Shown: one piece after another, positions 1 through 8,881 of the stretch
Position numbering within the stretch: position 1 is the first letter of the stretch
How the letters are laid out: every line of letters begins with the position of its first letter
NCBI RefSeq assembly: GCF_000745475.1
Contig: NZ_JQJJ01000013.1
Span: forward strand, 248,001-312,000
Source: Allobosea sp. UNC402CLCol
GTDB taxonomy: Bacteria > Pseudomonadota > Alphaproteobacteria > Rhizobiales > Beijerinckiaceae
Direction: 5' to 3'
DNA length: 64,000 nucleotides
The notes under the pieces: generated by a model
Database searches by the model: none
What the model saw: the letters and a program-made list of their open reading frames with translations, nothing else
What the model was told of the DNA's origin: nothing
Translations under genes and position numbers: made by a program

Positions 1-78
1 AAGCGCGGCGCCCAGACCGAGGAGGGAGCGACGCGACGGGCGCGGCAACGGATGACGAGCGACGCAATTCTCGCACAT
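1..78 (-). CDS. N-terminus of a Tat-exported protein (cut by window edge)
   Basis: A leftward frame starts with ATG at 76-78 and stays open to base 1, giving 26 residues. They begin MCENC and then carry the twin-arginine stretch SRRSLLGLGAAL, i.e. a charged n-region with RR followed by a hydrophobic Leu/Gly/Ala core, as expected of a Tat signal peptide. The mature protein lies outside the window, so its function cannot be read. A Cys-rich MC-x-x-C start followed by a Tat signal reminds me of some exported carbonic anhydrases, but that is only a guess. The next 178 bases hold no convincing gene. Confidence 0.5.
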   Translation of the reverse strand, partial: MCENCVARHPLPRPSRRSLLGLGAAL

Positions 79-256
79 GGCAGCATTCCCCCCGGAAAGC
101 CGGCGGAGCCTTCCGCCTTGCGCGGCCACCGTATCGACAAGTGATGAAGAATGACTATCGGGGCGGACATCGAGCGCGCCCCCGCCCGATCAGCTCCGAC
201 CGGGTCGCGCGGTCACCGCGCCGCCGGTTCCAGCCCCGGCAGCGCGACGAACATCC

Positions 257-1051
257 TCAGCGCACGAACTGGTCGTAGATCTTGGCGAACTCGCCCGTCG
301 CCTTGGCGAGATGCAGCCACTGGTCGACGAAGGCCTTGAAGGTCGCGTCGCCGCGCGGGAGCATGTAGCCCATCTCGCCATATTGCAGCGGCTCGTCCGG
401 ATTGACGGCGCAGAGGCCGGGCTTGGCCTTCTCCTGCACCTTCACCTCGATCGATTCGGCGATCATCAGGTCGGCCTTGCCGGCGAGGATCTGGTCGAAG
501 ATCGTGACGTTGTCGGGGAAGACCTCGATCTTGGCCTGCTTGAAATTGGCGCGCACGAAACGCTCATTGGTGCCGCCGGGATTGACGATGACGCGCGTCT
601 CCGGCTTGTCGATGGCCGCGACCGTCTGGAACTTGTCCTTGTCGGCGCAGCGCACGATCGGCGCCTTGCCGTTGACGAGATAGGGCGCGGAGAAGAACAC
701 CTTCTTCTGCCGGTCGAGCGTCACCGAGATGCCGCCCATCGCGACGTCGCATTTGCCCGAGCCCATGTCGGTCAGCAGATCGGCCCATTTCGTCTGGACG
801 AACTTGGCCTCGACGCCGAGCGCCTTAGCGAGCGATTTCGCCAGATCGATGTCGATGCCCTCGAAGCTGCCGTCCTTGGCCAGGGTGAAGGGCTTGTAGT
901 CGCCGGTGGTGCAGATTTGCAGGCTGCCTCGGCTCTGCACGGTGTCGAGCAGGCTCGCGGGCGTCTGCGCGTGGACGGCGCCGGCCAGCGTCAGGCCGAA
1001 GGACAAGGCCGGCAGCAGCAGGCCGGGGCGGAGCAGGGAGAACAGGCGCAT
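257..1051 (-). CDS. pheC: PheC-like periplasmic cyclohexadienyl (prephenate/arogenate) dehydratase
   Basis: 264 aa with a Sec signal peptide (about residues 1-25, ending AGAVHAQ) and a solute-binding-protein type 3 fold. It follows remembered Pseudomonas PheC closely: TTGDYKPF near the start of the mature chain, GGISVTLDRQ, YLVNGKAPI, VNPGGTNERFVRANFKQAKI, PDNVTIFDQI, ADLMIAESIE and FVDQWLH. PheC decarboxylates and dehydrates prephenate to phenylpyruvate, or arogenate to phenylalanine, in the periplasm. The Lys of the GK-x-PI motif and the Glu of the DLM...IE motif, which I recall as the residues separating the enzyme from amino-acid-binding proteins, are both present. The frame is open upstream to 1300, but that part lies over hisF and lacks a signal peptide, so the MRLFSLLRPG start is used. 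It is divergent from hisF. A plain polar amino-acid-binding protein is the alternative. Confidence 0.72.
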   Translation of the reverse strand: MRLFSLLRPGLLLPALSFGLTLAGAVHAQTPASLLDTVQSRGSLQICTTGDYKPFTLAKDGSFEGIDIDLAKSLAKALGVEAKFVQTKWADLLTDMGSGKCDVAMGGISVTLDRQKKVFFSAPYLVNGKAPIVRCADKDKFQTVAAIDKPETRVIVNPGGTNERFVRANFKQAKIEVFPDNVTIFDQILAGKADLMIAESIEVKVQEKAKPGLCAVNPDEPLQYGEMGYMLPRGDATFKAFVDQWLHLAKATGEFAKIYDQFVR

Positions 1052-1187
1052 GATCGGATGACCTCGGAGCTGTCGAAACCGCAGGCCAAGCAAGGAACGT
1101 GCGCGACGGACTGTCAACCGGCGCCGCAATGGTTTAGAGGAGCCGGTTTCCGGCGGCTTTTTTTCAACGGCCTGGGCCCTGTCGACG

Positions 1188-1952
1188 ATGACCTTGAAGA
1201 CCCGCATCATTCCCTGCCTCGACGTCAAGGACGGCCGCGTCGTCAAGGGCGTCAAGTTCGTCGACCTGGTCGATGCCGGCGATCCCGTCGAGGCCGCCAA
1301 GGCCTATGACGCGGCCGGCGCGGACGAGCTCTGCTTCCTCGACATCACCGCAAGCCATGAGGATCGCGGCATCCTGTTCGACGTGGTGACGCGCACGGCT
1401 GAAGCCTGCTTCATGCCGCTCACCGTCGGCGGCGGGGTGCGCAAGGTCGAAGATATCCGCGCGCTGCTGCTGGCCGGCGCCGACAAGGTCTCGATCAACA
1501 CCGCCGCCGTCACCAACCGGCTCTTCGTCAAGGAAGCGGCGGAGAAGTTCGGCGCCCAGTGCATCACGGTCGCGATCGACGCCAAGCAGGTCTCGCCCGG
1601 CCGCTGGGAGATCTTCACCCATGGCGGGCGCAACGCCACCGGCATCGAGGCCGTCGCCTTCGCGCGCGAGGTCGTCTCGCTGGGCGCGGGCGAATTGCTG
1701 GTGACCTCGATGGACAAGGACGGCACCAAGTCCGGCTATGATCTCGGCCTGACGCGCGCCATCTCGGATGCGGTCTCCGTGCCGGTGATCGCCTCGGGCG
1801 GTGTCGGCGACCTCGACGATCTCGTCGCCGGCGTCAGCGAAGGCCATGCCTCAGCCGTGCTCGCCGCCTCGATCTTCCATTTCGGCACCTACACGATCGG
1901 TCAGGCCAAGGCGCATATGGCGGAAGCGGGCCTCAGGATGAGGCTCGATTGA
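1188..1952 (+). CDS. hisF: imidazole glycerol phosphate synthase, cyclase subunit HisF
   Basis: 254 aa, full length. HisF is the (beta/alpha)8 half of the HisH-HisF complex; it uses ammonia from HisH to convert PRFAR into imidazole glycerol phosphate and AICAR in histidine synthesis. Visible landmarks are [16 protein letters not shown] at the N-terminus with the catalytic Asp at residue 12, [13 protein letters not shown] around 79-91, the second catalytic Asp at 131 (VAIDAK), and the phosphate-binding [13 protein letters not shown] near the C-terminus. The ATG lies 136 bases from the divergent pheC-like start, so the promoter must be in that gap. hisE follows after one base. hisB, hisH and hisA, which often precede hisF in this order, are not directly upstream. 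Confidence 0.97.
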   Translation: MTLKTRIIPCLDVKDGRVVKGVKFVDLVDAGDPVEAAKAYDAAGADELCFLDITASHEDRGILFDVVTRTAEACFMPLTVGGGVRKVEDIRALLLAGADKVSINTAAVTNRLFVKEAAEKFGAQCITVAIDAKQVSPGRWEIFTHGGRNATGIEAVAFAREVVSLGAGELLVTSMDKDGTKSGYDLGLTRAISDAVSVPVIASGGVGDLDDLVAGVSEGHASAVLAASIFHFGTYTIGQAKAHMAEAGLRMRLD

Positions 1953-1953
1953 C

Positions 1954-2274
1954 ATGACCGGCTTCACCCTCGCCGATCTCGAAGCCCGCATCGCCGAACG
2001 CGCCAGCGCCTCGCCCGAGGAATCCTGGACGGCAAAGCTCATCGCCGCCGGTCCTGAGCGTGCCGCCAAGAAGTTCGGGGAGGAGGCGGTCGAGGCCGTC
2101 ATCGCGGCCGTGAAGGGCGATCGCGCAGAGCTGATCGCCGAAAGCGCCGACGTGCTGTATCATCTTTTGGTCGTGCTCAAGAGCCGCGATATTGCATTGC
2201 AAGACGTCTTGAGCCAGCTTGAAGCCCGTACGGCCCGGTCCGGACTGGCGGAGAAGGCGGCCAGATCCGGTTGA
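1954..2274 (+). CDS. hisE: phosphoribosyl-ATP pyrophosphatase HisE
   Basis: 106 aa all-alpha MazG-like pyrophosphohydrolase that converts phosphoribosyl-ATP to phosphoribosyl-AMP, the second step of histidine synthesis. The signature is [20 protein letters not shown] followed by EAVEAVIAA and [13 protein letters not shown]; the Glu and Asp residues of these helices bind magnesium. The ATG begins one base after the hisF stop, so the two genes are almost certainly cotranscribed and translationally linked. It is a monofunctional HisE, not fused to HisI. The last dozen residues are a loose tail. Confidence 0.95.
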   Translation: MTGFTLADLEARIAERASASPEESWTAKLIAAGPERAAKKFGEEAVEAVIAAVKGDRAELIAESADVLYHLLVVLKSRDIALQDVLSQLEARTARSGLAEKAARSG

Positions 2275-2341
2275 GTAGCGTCGAAGACCCGGCGAGGATG
2301 ATCCCCCTTTGAACCTCGAATCCTGGATTGCGGGTCGCGTC

Positions 2342-3316
2342 ATGGACCAGCGCCTCATCTCGACCCCGCCGGAACGCGACCTCGTCTCGCCCTATCGCAT
2401 CTTCTCGCGCGACGAGTGGGCGCATCTGCGCGCCGATCAGCCGCTGACGCTCTCGGTCGACGACCTGACCAAGCTGCAATCGCTCAACGATCCGATCTCG
2501 CTCGACGAGATTGTCGCGATCTACCTGCCGCTGTCGCGCATGCTCTCGCTCTATGTCGCGGCGACGCAGGGGCTGTTCAAGGCGACACAGCGCTTCCTGC
2601 TGGCCGAATCCGAGCCCAAGGTGCCCTATATCATCGGGGTCGCCGGCTCGGTCGCAGTCGGCAAGTCGACCACGGCGCGCGTGCTCAAGGCCCTGCTCTC
2701 GCGCTGGCCCAATACGCCGAAGGTCGAGCTCGTCACCACCGACGGCTTCCTGCTTCCCAACGCCGAGCTGGAACGGCGCGGGCTGATGCAGCGCAAGGGC
2801 TTCCCGGAGAGCTATGACGGCCAGGCGATCCTGCGCTTCCTCTCCGATGTGAAGGCGGGCAAGCCGCAAGTGTCGGCGCCGGTCTATTCGCACCTCGTCT
2901 ACGACGTCGTGCCGGGCGAGACGGTGACGGTCGAGCGGCCGGACATCCTGATCCTCGAGGGGCTGAACGTGCTGCAGCCGAGCCGCATGCCGAAGGACGG
3001 CACGGTGATCCCCTTCGTCTCGGATTATTTCGACTTCTCGGTCTATCTCGACGCCGACGAGAACGATCTGCACCGCTGGTACGTCAACCGCTTCATGACG
3101 CTGCGCCACACCGCCTTCCGCGATCCGCGCTCCTTCTTCCGCAAATATGCCGAGATCGCGGAGGAGGAAGCCCTCTCCATCGCCGAGAAGCTCTGGACCG
3201 GCATCAACCTGCCGAACCTGCAGGAGAACATCCTGCCGACGCGCCAGCGCGCCAGCCTGATCCTGACCAAAGGCGCGAGCCACCGCATCCAGCAGGTCGC
3301 CCTGCGGCGGCTGTAG
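2342..3316 (+). CDS. coaA: type I pantothenate kinase CoaA
   Basis: 324 aa from the ATG at 2342. It phosphorylates pantothenate with ATP, the first and controlling step of coenzyme A synthesis. The P-loop [12 protein letters not shown] sits at residues 99-110, followed by [10 protein letters not shown] and KGFPESYD, both typical of prokaryotic type I enzymes, and ILEGLNVLQ plus the C-terminal [14 protein letters not shown]. An in-frame TTG at 2309 would add 11 residues; the ATG is preferred because homologues start close to the [11 protein letters not shown] block. The gene ends the hisF-hisE-coaA run, a common order in Hyphomicrobiales. Confidence 0.95.
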   Translation: MDQRLISTPPERDLVSPYRIFSRDEWAHLRADQPLTLSVDDLTKLQSLNDPISLDEIVAIYLPLSRMLSLYVAATQGLFKATQRFLLAESEPKVPYIIGVAGSVAVGKSTTARVLKALLSRWPNTPKVELVTTDGFLLPNAELERRGLMQRKGFPESYDGQAILRFLSDVKAGKPQVSAPVYSHLVYDVVPGETVTVERPDILILEGLNVLQPSRMPKDGTVIPFVSDYFDFSVYLDADENDLHRWYVNRFMTLRHTAFRDPRSFFRKYAEIAEEEALSIAEKLWTGINLPNLQENILPTRQRASLILTKGASHRIQQVALRRL

Positions 3317-3372
3317 AATCCAGCCGCGATGTCGTTCCCGCCCCGGCCCGCCCTCTCCGGCTCCGCATCTTG

Positions 3373-3819
3373 ATGGAAGCCTTCTGGTCGCTCGCCGGCA
3401 TGGCGAGCGCGGCCTTCATTGCCGCGACCCTGCTGCCGGCGCAGTCGGAAGCCGTCTTCGTCGGGCTGCTGGCGGCGAAGAGCGTCGATCCGCTCGCACT
3501 CTTCCTGACGGCGAGCCTGGCGAATACCGCCGGCTCGCTCCTCAACTGGTGGCTTGGCCGGCTCATCGCACAGCGCGGCGTCGAGGCGCTGCCGGTGCGA
3601 TTGCGGCCCGACCCGGCCCGCCTCGCCAAGGCACAGGGCTGGTTCGAGCGCTTCGGCTGGCCCTCGCTGCTCTTCGCCTGGCTGCCGATCGTCGGCGACC
3701 CGCTGACCTTCGTCGCGGGCACGCTGAACTTCCCGCTCGGGCGCTTCATCCTGCTGGTGCTGGTCGGCAAGGCGGCGCGCTATGCGATGCTCTGGGCAGG
3801 CTGGACGAGCCTCGCCTGA
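3373..3819 (+). CDS. small DedA/YqaA-family inner-membrane protein
   Basis: 148 aa with three to four hydrophobic segments. It shows the short SNARE-associated/DedA (VTT) pattern of YqaA proteins: an acidic residue in the first loop (LLPAQSEAVFVGLL), GSLLNWWLGRL, WFERFGWPSLLFAWLPIVGDPLTFVAGTLN and a C-terminal GKAARYAMLWAGW. The F-x-R-x-G...P...GD block followed by a Gly-x-Arg segment is the family core. DedA proteins act in membrane homeostasis and lipid-carrier recycling; the precise role of YqaA is not known. It starts 56 bases after coaA and could be in the same transcript. The TTG directly before the ATG (3370) is an alternative start. The stop codon sits just before a palindromic repeat. 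Confidence 0.75.
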   Translation: MEAFWSLAGMASAAFIAATLLPAQSEAVFVGLLAAKSVDPLALFLTASLANTAGSLLNWWLGRLIAQRGVEALPVRLRPDPARLAKAQGWFERFGWPSLLFAWLPIVGDPLTFVAGTLNFPLGRFILLVLVGKAARYAMLWAGWTSLA

Positions 3820-3820
3820 A

Positions 3821-3864
3821 GCGTTTTGGCGCGAGGCGGATGCCGGTTCGCGCGAAGAAAGCGC
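3821..3864 (+). repeat. 44-bp imperfect palindromic intergenic repeat, copy 1
   Basis: This element starts GCGTTTT, ends GAAAGCGC and has a central CCGGTTCGCG block. It aligns without gaps over 44 bases (about 33 identical) with the element at 62320-62363 read on the minus strand. Its ends are inversely repeated, so the RNA could fold into a hairpin. It begins one base after the stop codon of the DedA-like gene and lies 75 bases ahead of the RidA-family gene. Short palindromes of this look are scattered between genes in rhizobial genomes. Confidence 0.6.
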
Positions 3865-3939
3865 TCCTGCATCCTTGGCAATTGCGAAACCGGGCCGGCC
3901 GGGCTACCAGCGAAGCTATCCGTTCAAGGAGATTTGACG

Positions 3940-4290
3940 ATGAGCATCCAGCGTATCCAGCCCGGTCCCCGTATGTCCAAGGCCGTCGTGCACGGCGATA
4001 CCGTCTATCTGGCCGGCCAGGTCGCTGGCGCCGCAGCGGGCAAGAGCGTGGCGGAGCAGACGGCCGACATCCTCGGCATCATCGACGGCCTGCTGGCCGA
4101 GGCTGGCACGGACAAGTCGAAGCTGCTGATGGTCAATATCTGGCTCGCCGACATGTCGACCTTCGCCGAGATGAACGCCGTCTGGGACAAGTGGGTCGTC
4201 GCGGGCGCCACGCCGGGCCGCGCCACGGTCGAGGCCAAGCTCGCCGCGCCGCAGTTCACGGTCGAGATCGCGGTCATCGCCGCGAAGTGA
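3940..4290 (+). CDS. RidA-family (YjgF/YER057c/UK114) protein
   Basis: 116 aa single-domain protein. RidA homologues form trimers and hydrolyse reactive enamine/imine intermediates released by PLP enzymes. The conserved catalytic Arg lies in GATPGRATVEAKLAAP; VYLAGQVAG near the start and a C-terminal VEIAVIAA strand complete the fold. The ATG at 3940 has a good ribosome-binding site (AAGGAGA at 3926-3932); the open frame upstream to 3826 runs through the repeat and is not used. Relatives without the full RidA active-site set are common, so the substrate is open. A strong hairpin follows the stop. Confidence 0.88.
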   Translation: MSIQRIQPGPRMSKAVVHGDTVYLAGQVAGAAAGKSVAEQTADILGIIDGLLAEAGTDKSKLLMVNIWLADMSTFAEMNAVWDKWVVAGATPGRATVEAKLAAPQFTVEIAVIAAK

Positions 4291-4300
4291 GATTGGACGC

Positions 4301-4337
4301 CCCCGGGCCGGCCGCGGAAGCCGCTTCCGGCCCGGGG
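4301..4337 (+). terminator. strong stem-loop after the RidA-family gene
   Basis: Arms CCCCGGGCCGG (4301-4311) and CCGGCCCGGGG (4327-4337) are perfect inverse repeats, and an inner GGAAG/CTTCC pair offers a longer, shifted stem. It lies ten bases past the stop codon at 4290. There is no T-run, so it is either a weak intrinsic terminator or a 3'-end stabilising hairpin. Confidence 0.5.
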
Positions 4338-4406
4338 ACATGCATCGCCGCCATGAGCCCAGCGGGAGCATGGCGGTAGCCCTGGCGGGAGGCGGCTATC
4401 GGCCGT

Positions 4407-5780
4407 TTGGACGAGATCACACCGCTTCTGGCCCGGGTCGCCGGACGCCACGGATTGCCGCCGGTCGCGCTGGCCGCGATGGTCGGCGACTGGCTCACCG
4501 ATGCCGGCAAGGCCTTGCCGAACGAGACGCTGCTCGACCGCAAGGCCCAGGACTTTCTTGCCTTGGCCCGTCGCCTGACATCGCCGCTCGACGATGCGGA
4601 GATCCGGCGGCTGCGCGCCGAAGCGGCGGCCGCCATCGCCGCCGGCCGGCTCGCCGAAGCCGACAAGGCTCTGGCGAAGGCCGAACTCCATCTGATCGGA
4701 AAAGTCACCGACCTCACCGCCCTGTCGGCGGGAAGCCGGGTGCGGATCGGCGAAAACCGGGCCGACCGCGCAGCACTCAGCTTCCTGCGCGCCGCGCCGG
4801 AAAGCTACCGCGAAGCAGCGGCGCGCTATGGCGAGGCTTCAGCGCTGATCGGGCTCGTCGATATCGAACACAGCCGCCGGGCCGCGCTCGACCAAGCCAG
4901 CGCGCTCGTCCGCATCAGCGAGGATTTCGGCGGCCGCGAGGGCTATGACGCCGCCGCGGCAGTGCTGCGTCGCCAGATCGAAGGGCTGGACAGCCTGGAA
5001 GATACCACCGCCTTCGCCGAAGCCGAGGAAGCGCTGGCCGGCGCCCTCGAAGGGCTTGCGCAGGTCACGGATGAGAAGTCGCTTCGCAGCGAGGCCCTGG
5101 CGCATTGCCGGCGCGCGCTGGAACATCTCCAGCGCGACGAAGCTCCGCTGCTCTGGCGCGCGCTGAAGCTCCGCTTCGGCCGGCTCGCGCTCATTCTCGG
5201 CAAGAGACAACAGGACGAGGCCCTGCTGGAAGAGGCGATTTCCGCCTTCGCGACCGTGCTTGCCGCCTGGGACCGCAGCAGCGACGAGACGCGCTGGCTC
5301 GAGGCCGAGCACATGATCGCGCGCGCACGCGCGGTGCTCGGCAGCCACCGCAACGATCTGGCCCTGCTGGAGCGCGCCTTCAACAGCCTCACCCGGGTCG
5401 CTGCGGCCGTCGACCGCGAAAAGGAGCCGCTGCGCTGGGCCGAACTTCAAGACCAGATGGGCAGCGTTCTCGGCGCCATGGCCGAACGCTACACCGAACC
5501 GGTGGTGATCGAGGAGGCCATTGCGACATTTGCGGCCGCGCTGGAAGAGCGCCGACGCGAGACCGTGCCGCTGCTCTGGGCTCAGACGCGCGCGGCCCAG
5601 GCCGAGGCCATGCTCCAGCTCGCACGCCGCGGCAAGGACAAGGACCTCGCCCAAAAAGCTCTGGCGCAGCTGGTCGAGGCCGTGGAAACCGCGCGCAAGG
5701 CCGACCCCGGCGCAGCCGCGGGTCTCCAGCAACGCCTGGCCGCGGCTGGAGAGCTGGCGACGCGCCTGCTCTCGGAATAG
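4407..5780 (+). CDS. TPR-like helical-repeat protein of unknown function
   Basis: 457 aa, almost entirely Ala/Leu/Glu-rich helices. The second half contains tetratricopeptide-type repeats of about 50 residues with a recurring P-L-x-WA / LG...D..LLEEAI..F..AL...R pattern, e.g. ALLEEAISAFATVLAAWDR, LALLERAFNSLTRVAAAVDR and VVIEEAIATFAAALEERRR. Such repeats are protein-protein scaffolds. No signal peptide or membrane span is seen, so it is probably cytosolic. The likely start is TTG at 4407, behind the purine-rich GGGAGG at about 4389-4394; homologues would be needed to confirm it. It converges on the aminotransferase gene with only seven bases between the stops. Confidence 0.7.
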   Translation: MDEITPLLARVAGRHGLPPVALAAMVGDWLTDAGKALPNETLLDRKAQDFLALARRLTSPLDDAEIRRLRAEAAAAIAAGRLAEADKALAKAELHLIGKVTDLTALSAGSRVRIGENRADRAALSFLRAAPESYREAAARYGEASALIGLVDIEHSRRAALDQASALVRISEDFGGREGYDAAAAVLRRQIEGLDSLEDTTAFAEAEEALAGALEGLAQVTDEKSLRSEALAHCRRALEHLQRDEAPLLWRALKLRFGRLALILGKRQQDEALLEEAISAFATVLAAWDRSSDETRWLEAEHMIARARAVLGSHRNDLALLERAFNSLTRVAAAVDREKEPLRWAELQDQMGSVLGAMAERYTEPVVIEEAIATFAAALEERRRETVPLLWAQTRAAQAEAMLQLARRGKDKDLAQKALAQLVEAVETARKADPGAAAGLQQRLAAAGELATRLLSE

Positions 5781-5787
5781 TCCCGAA

Positions 5788-6939
5788 TCAGCCGCGCGGG
5801 CTCCGCTCCGCGAGCCGCTCCAGCGCCGCGTCGAGCGTCGCATCGCGCTTGGCGAAGCAGAAACGCACGACATTCTTCACCGCCCCCTCCGCATAGAAGG
5901 CGCTGACGGGGATGGCGGCGACGCCGTTCTCCGTGACGAGACGGCGGCAGAAATCGACATCGTCGCGCTCGCCTAGCGGCGCGATATCGAGATTGAGGAA
6001 ATAGGTGCCCGCGCTCGGCAGCACCTGGAATCCCAGGTCGCGAAGCCCCGTGGCGAAGCGGTCGCGCGAGCGCTGGAAATCCGCCCGCATCCCTTCGAAA
6101 TAGCCGTCTTCCTTGCCAAGCCCGTAGGCGACCGCGGCCTGCAGGTTCGGCGGGGTGGTGAAGGTGATGTATTGATGCGCCTTGGCCAGCACCCGCATGA
6201 TCGCGGGCGCCGCCATGACCAGCCCGACCTTCCAGCCCGTCAACGAGAAGATCTTGCCGGCCGACGAGATCTTGACGGTGCGCTCGCGCATATCGGGCCG
6301 CCCCAGCACCGGCACATGGCGGTGGCCGTCGAAGACGACATGCTCCCAGACCTCGTCGCAGACCGCGATCGCATCATAGCGGTTGCAGAAGGCGGCGAGC
6401 AGGTCGAGATCGGCCTCGCTGAAGATCGTCGCCGTCGGGTTGAGCGGGTTGTTGAACAACACGACGCGCGTCTTCGGGGAGAAGGCTTTCGCCAGCGCCT
6501 CCTCGGTCAGGCCGAAATGAGGCGGCGTCAGCGTCACGAATTTCGGGATGCCGCCGGCGCGGCGCACCAGCGGCACATAGGCGTCGTACATCGGCTCGAA
6601 CAGCACGACCTCGTCGCCCGGCGTCACCAGCGCCATCAGCGCCCCGGCGATGGCCTCGGTCGCGCCGGAGGTCACCATGATCTCGCTGTCGGGATCGAGA
6701 TCGAGCCCCTGCCAATGCTTGTAGTGAACAGCCACCGCCTGCCGCAGTTCCGGCAGGCCCATCATCGGCGGATACTGATTCCAGCCATCGATCACCGCCT
6801 CGGCCGCCTTGCGCCGGACATCCTCCGGCCCGGGATCATCCGGAAAGCCCTGCCCGAGATTCACCGCGCCGGTCTCGCGCGCGAGCTGGGACATGACCTC
6901 GAAGACACTGGTCTGAAGGGCGGAAAAGATCGGATTCAT
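5788..6939 (-). CDS. PLP-dependent class I/II aminotransferase
   Basis: 383 aa fold-type I aminotransferase. The N-terminal VNLGQGFPDDPGP resembles the kynurenine/methionine aminotransferase (KAT, YbdL) branch. Also visible are VTSGATEAIAGALMAL (cofactor phosphate pocket), NNPLNPTATIF, CDEVWEHVVFDG (Asp that pairs with the PLP ring nitrogen), SSAGKIFSLTGWKVG with the Schiff-base Lys, and a C-terminal VRFCFAK with the substrate-carboxylate Arg. The MNPIFSALQTSVFEVMSQLA start at 6939 matches family N-termini; the frame is open upstream to 7062 without support. The substrate cannot be named. A perfect dyad and promoter elements sit about 110 bases upstream. Confidence 0.85.
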   Translation of the reverse strand: MNPIFSALQTSVFEVMSQLARETGAVNLGQGFPDDPGPEDVRRKAAEAVIDGWNQYPPMMGLPELRQAVAVHYKHWQGLDLDPDSEIMVTSGATEAIAGALMALVTPGDEVVLFEPMYDAYVPLVRRAGGIPKFVTLTPPHFGLTEEALAKAFSPKTRVVLFNNPLNPTATIFSEADLDLLAAFCNRYDAIAVCDEVWEHVVFDGHRHVPVLGRPDMRERTVKISSAGKIFSLTGWKVGLVMAAPAIMRVLAKAHQYITFTTPPNLQAAVAYGLGKEDGYFEGMRADFQRSRDRFATGLRDLGFQVLPSAGTYFLNLDIAPLGERDDVDFCRRLVTENGVAAIPVSAFYAEGAVKNVVRFCFAKRDATLDAALERLAERSPRG

Positions 6940-7047
6940 CGGGATTTCGGCGTCCGGCAGGCTTTTGCTGGGCCCGGCTCTACCATGCCGTGGGAACGTG
7001 TGCATCCCCGTTCGGGGTCGTCGTTCCGGCGCCTGAAAATATCGAAT

Positions 7048-7084
7048 GATGAATGTTGACATTCATCACCGGTCAGTGTCTATT
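7048..7084 (+). promoter_or_regulatory. perfect 20-bp dyad overlapping a sigma70-like promoter (toward cobQ)
   Basis: GATGAATGT (7048-7056) and ACATTCATC (7059-7067) are exact inverse repeats separated by TG. A consensus -35 box, TTGACA, lies inside the dyad at about 7056-7061, and a TCTATT -10 box follows 17 bases later at 7079-7084. A repressor bound to the dyad would cover the -35 box. The site lies between the divergent aminotransferase (start 6939) and cobQ (start 7264), so it could control either. The remaining 180 bases to cobQ show no gene and no recognisable B12 riboswitch. Confidence 0.5.
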
Positions 7085-7263
7085 CACTTTCAGCCGGTCT
7101 ACGGCGGACGCCCGTTGCGACTTCGCCCCTTTGGCGCAGCAGGATGCCGCAGTAGGCCGGCGAATTATGTCAGGGGCCTCGCGACATCTGGCCCGTCGGC
7201 GCAAACGCCCTGCTTTGATCGCAAAGCCTCTCCCTTTCCCTCGCAGATGATCTAAGCAGGCGC

Positions 7264-8745
7264 ATGGACCGCGCCCGCACGCCCGCCATCATGATTCTCG
7301 GCACCGGCTCGAATGTCGGCAAGTCGCTGATCGTCGCCGGCTTGTGCCGGCTCTTCGCCGATCGCGGGCTGCGGGTGCGCCCGTTCAAGCCGCAGAACAT
7401 GTCCAACAATGCCGCCGCCACCGCCGAAGGCGAGATCGGCCGGGCGCAGGCGCTGCAGGCGCGGGCCGCGCGGGTCGCGCCGCATCCCGACATGAACCCG
7501 GTCCTGCTGAAGCCCGAGGGCGAGCAGGGCAGCCAGATCATCCTGCAGGGCCGCGTCGCCGGTCGCCTCGCCTCGCGCGACTTCGCCCGGCGCGGCGATT
7601 TCCTGCCGCAGGTCCTGCAAAGCTACGAGCGGCTCTGCGCCGACGCCGATCTCGTCATCGTCGAGGGCGCCGGCTCGGCCGCGGAAACCAATCTGCGCGC
7701 CCGCGACATCGCCAATCTGGGCTTCGCCCGCGCCGCGGACGTGCCTGCCATCCTGATCGGGGACATCGACCGCGGCGGCGTGATCGCCAGCCTCGTCGGC
7801 AGCCATGCGGTGCTCGACCCCGCCGACCGGGCGATGATCCGCGGCTTCGCCGTCAATCGTTTCCGCGGCGCGGTCGAATTGTTCCGGCCGGGCGTCGAGA
7901 CCATCGCCACAGCCACCGGCTGGCCCTGCCTCGGCGTGGTGCCCTGGTTCGCGGCGGCGCACCGGCTGCCGGCTGAGGACGGCCTCGATCTGCGTTCCGA
8001 GCGCAAACCCGGTGCCCGCATCCGCATCGCCGTGCCCATCCTGCCCGGCATCGCCAATTTCGACGATCTCGATCCGCTCAAGCTCGAAGCGGAGGTCGAT
8101 CTGGTGCTGGTGCCACCGGGACAGCCCCTGCCGATCGCCGATGTGGTGATCCTGCCCGGTTCCAAGACGACGCTGCGGGACCTCGCCGCGCTGCGCGCCG
8201 AAGGCTGGGACATCGACATCCTGGCGCATCGCCGTCGCGGCGGGCATGTGCTCGGGCTCTGCGGCGGCTACCAGATGCTGGGGCGCGTCGTCCGCGACCC
8301 GTCGGGCATCGAGGGGCCGGCCGGAGAGGCGCCCGGCCTCGGGCTGCTCGATGTCGAGACGGTGCTCGACGCCGCCAAGACGGTGCGCGAGACCCGCTTC
8401 ACCCATGCGGCCAGCGCGGCGCAGGGACGCGCCTACGAAATCCATCTCGGCCGGACCGAAGGCCCCGACACCCGGCGCGCGCCCTTCGCGGTCGATGGCC
8501 GGGCCGAGGGCGCAGCCAGCCCGGACGGCCGCGTCGCCGGCACCTATCTTCATGGCGCCTTCGCGTCGGATGCGATGCGGGCGGCCTGGCTCGGCGCGAT
8601 CGGCGGCGGCACGCAAGGCTCGGATGTCCGGTTCGACGTGCTCATCGAGCAGACCCTCGACGATCTCGCCGCCCATCTCGCGGGGCATCTCGATGTCGAA
8701 GCCTTGCTGGAGATCGCGCGCCGGCACCGGGACGCTGCGATTTGA
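7264..8745 (+). CDS. cobQ: cobyric acid synthase CobQ
   Basis: 493 aa. It amidates carboxylates b, d, e and g of adenosylcobyrinic a,c-diamide using glutamine and ATP, late in B12 synthesis. The N-terminal dethiobiotin-synthetase-like domain opens with the P-loop [11 protein letters not shown] (about residues 11-21), followed by the CobQ hallmark [10 protein letters not shown] and an [14 protein letters not shown] block. The C-terminal class I amidotransferase has its nucleophile Cys near 333 (LGLCGGYQM) and the catalytic His near 430 (GTYLHGAF). No other cob gene adjoins it. The ATG at 7264 is 13 bases after an in-frame stop. Confidence 0.95.
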   Translation: MDRARTPAIMILGTGSNVGKSLIVAGLCRLFADRGLRVRPFKPQNMSNNAAATAEGEIGRAQALQARAARVAPHPDMNPVLLKPEGEQGSQIILQGRVAGRLASRDFARRGDFLPQVLQSYERLCADADLVIVEGAGSAAETNLRARDIANLGFARAADVPAILIGDIDRGGVIASLVGSHAVLDPADRAMIRGFAVNRFRGAVELFRPGVETIATATGWPCLGVVPWFAAAHRLPAEDGLDLRSERKPGARIRIAVPILPGIANFDDLDPLKLEAEVDLVLVPPGQPLPIADVVILPGSKTTLRDLAALRAEGWDIDILAHRRRGGHVLGLCGGYQMLGRVVRDPSGIEGPAGEAPGLGLLDVETVLDAAKTVRETRFTHAASAAQGRAYEIHLGRTEGPDTRRAPFAVDGRAEGAASPDGRVAGTYLHGAFASDAMRAAWLGAIGGGTQGSDVRFDVLIEQTLDDLAAHLAGHLDVEALLEIARRHRDAAI

Positions 8746-8881
8746 GCGAGGATCCTGTTCCTGCCCCGTTGAGGAGAAGCATCCATCCCGCCGAAATCGC
8801 ACGTCCCGCGCGCCGCGCGGAACTTATTGGGCCGCGCGCGATTGTTGCCACATGGGAGAAAAACTTTTATTCGCCATAGCG

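Noticed and set aside
7085..7263. Possible cobalamin riboswitch before cobQ
   Set aside because: The conserved GCCCCCGCAACTGT-like core and the B12 box cannot be found; only a protein-type dyad and promoter are visible.
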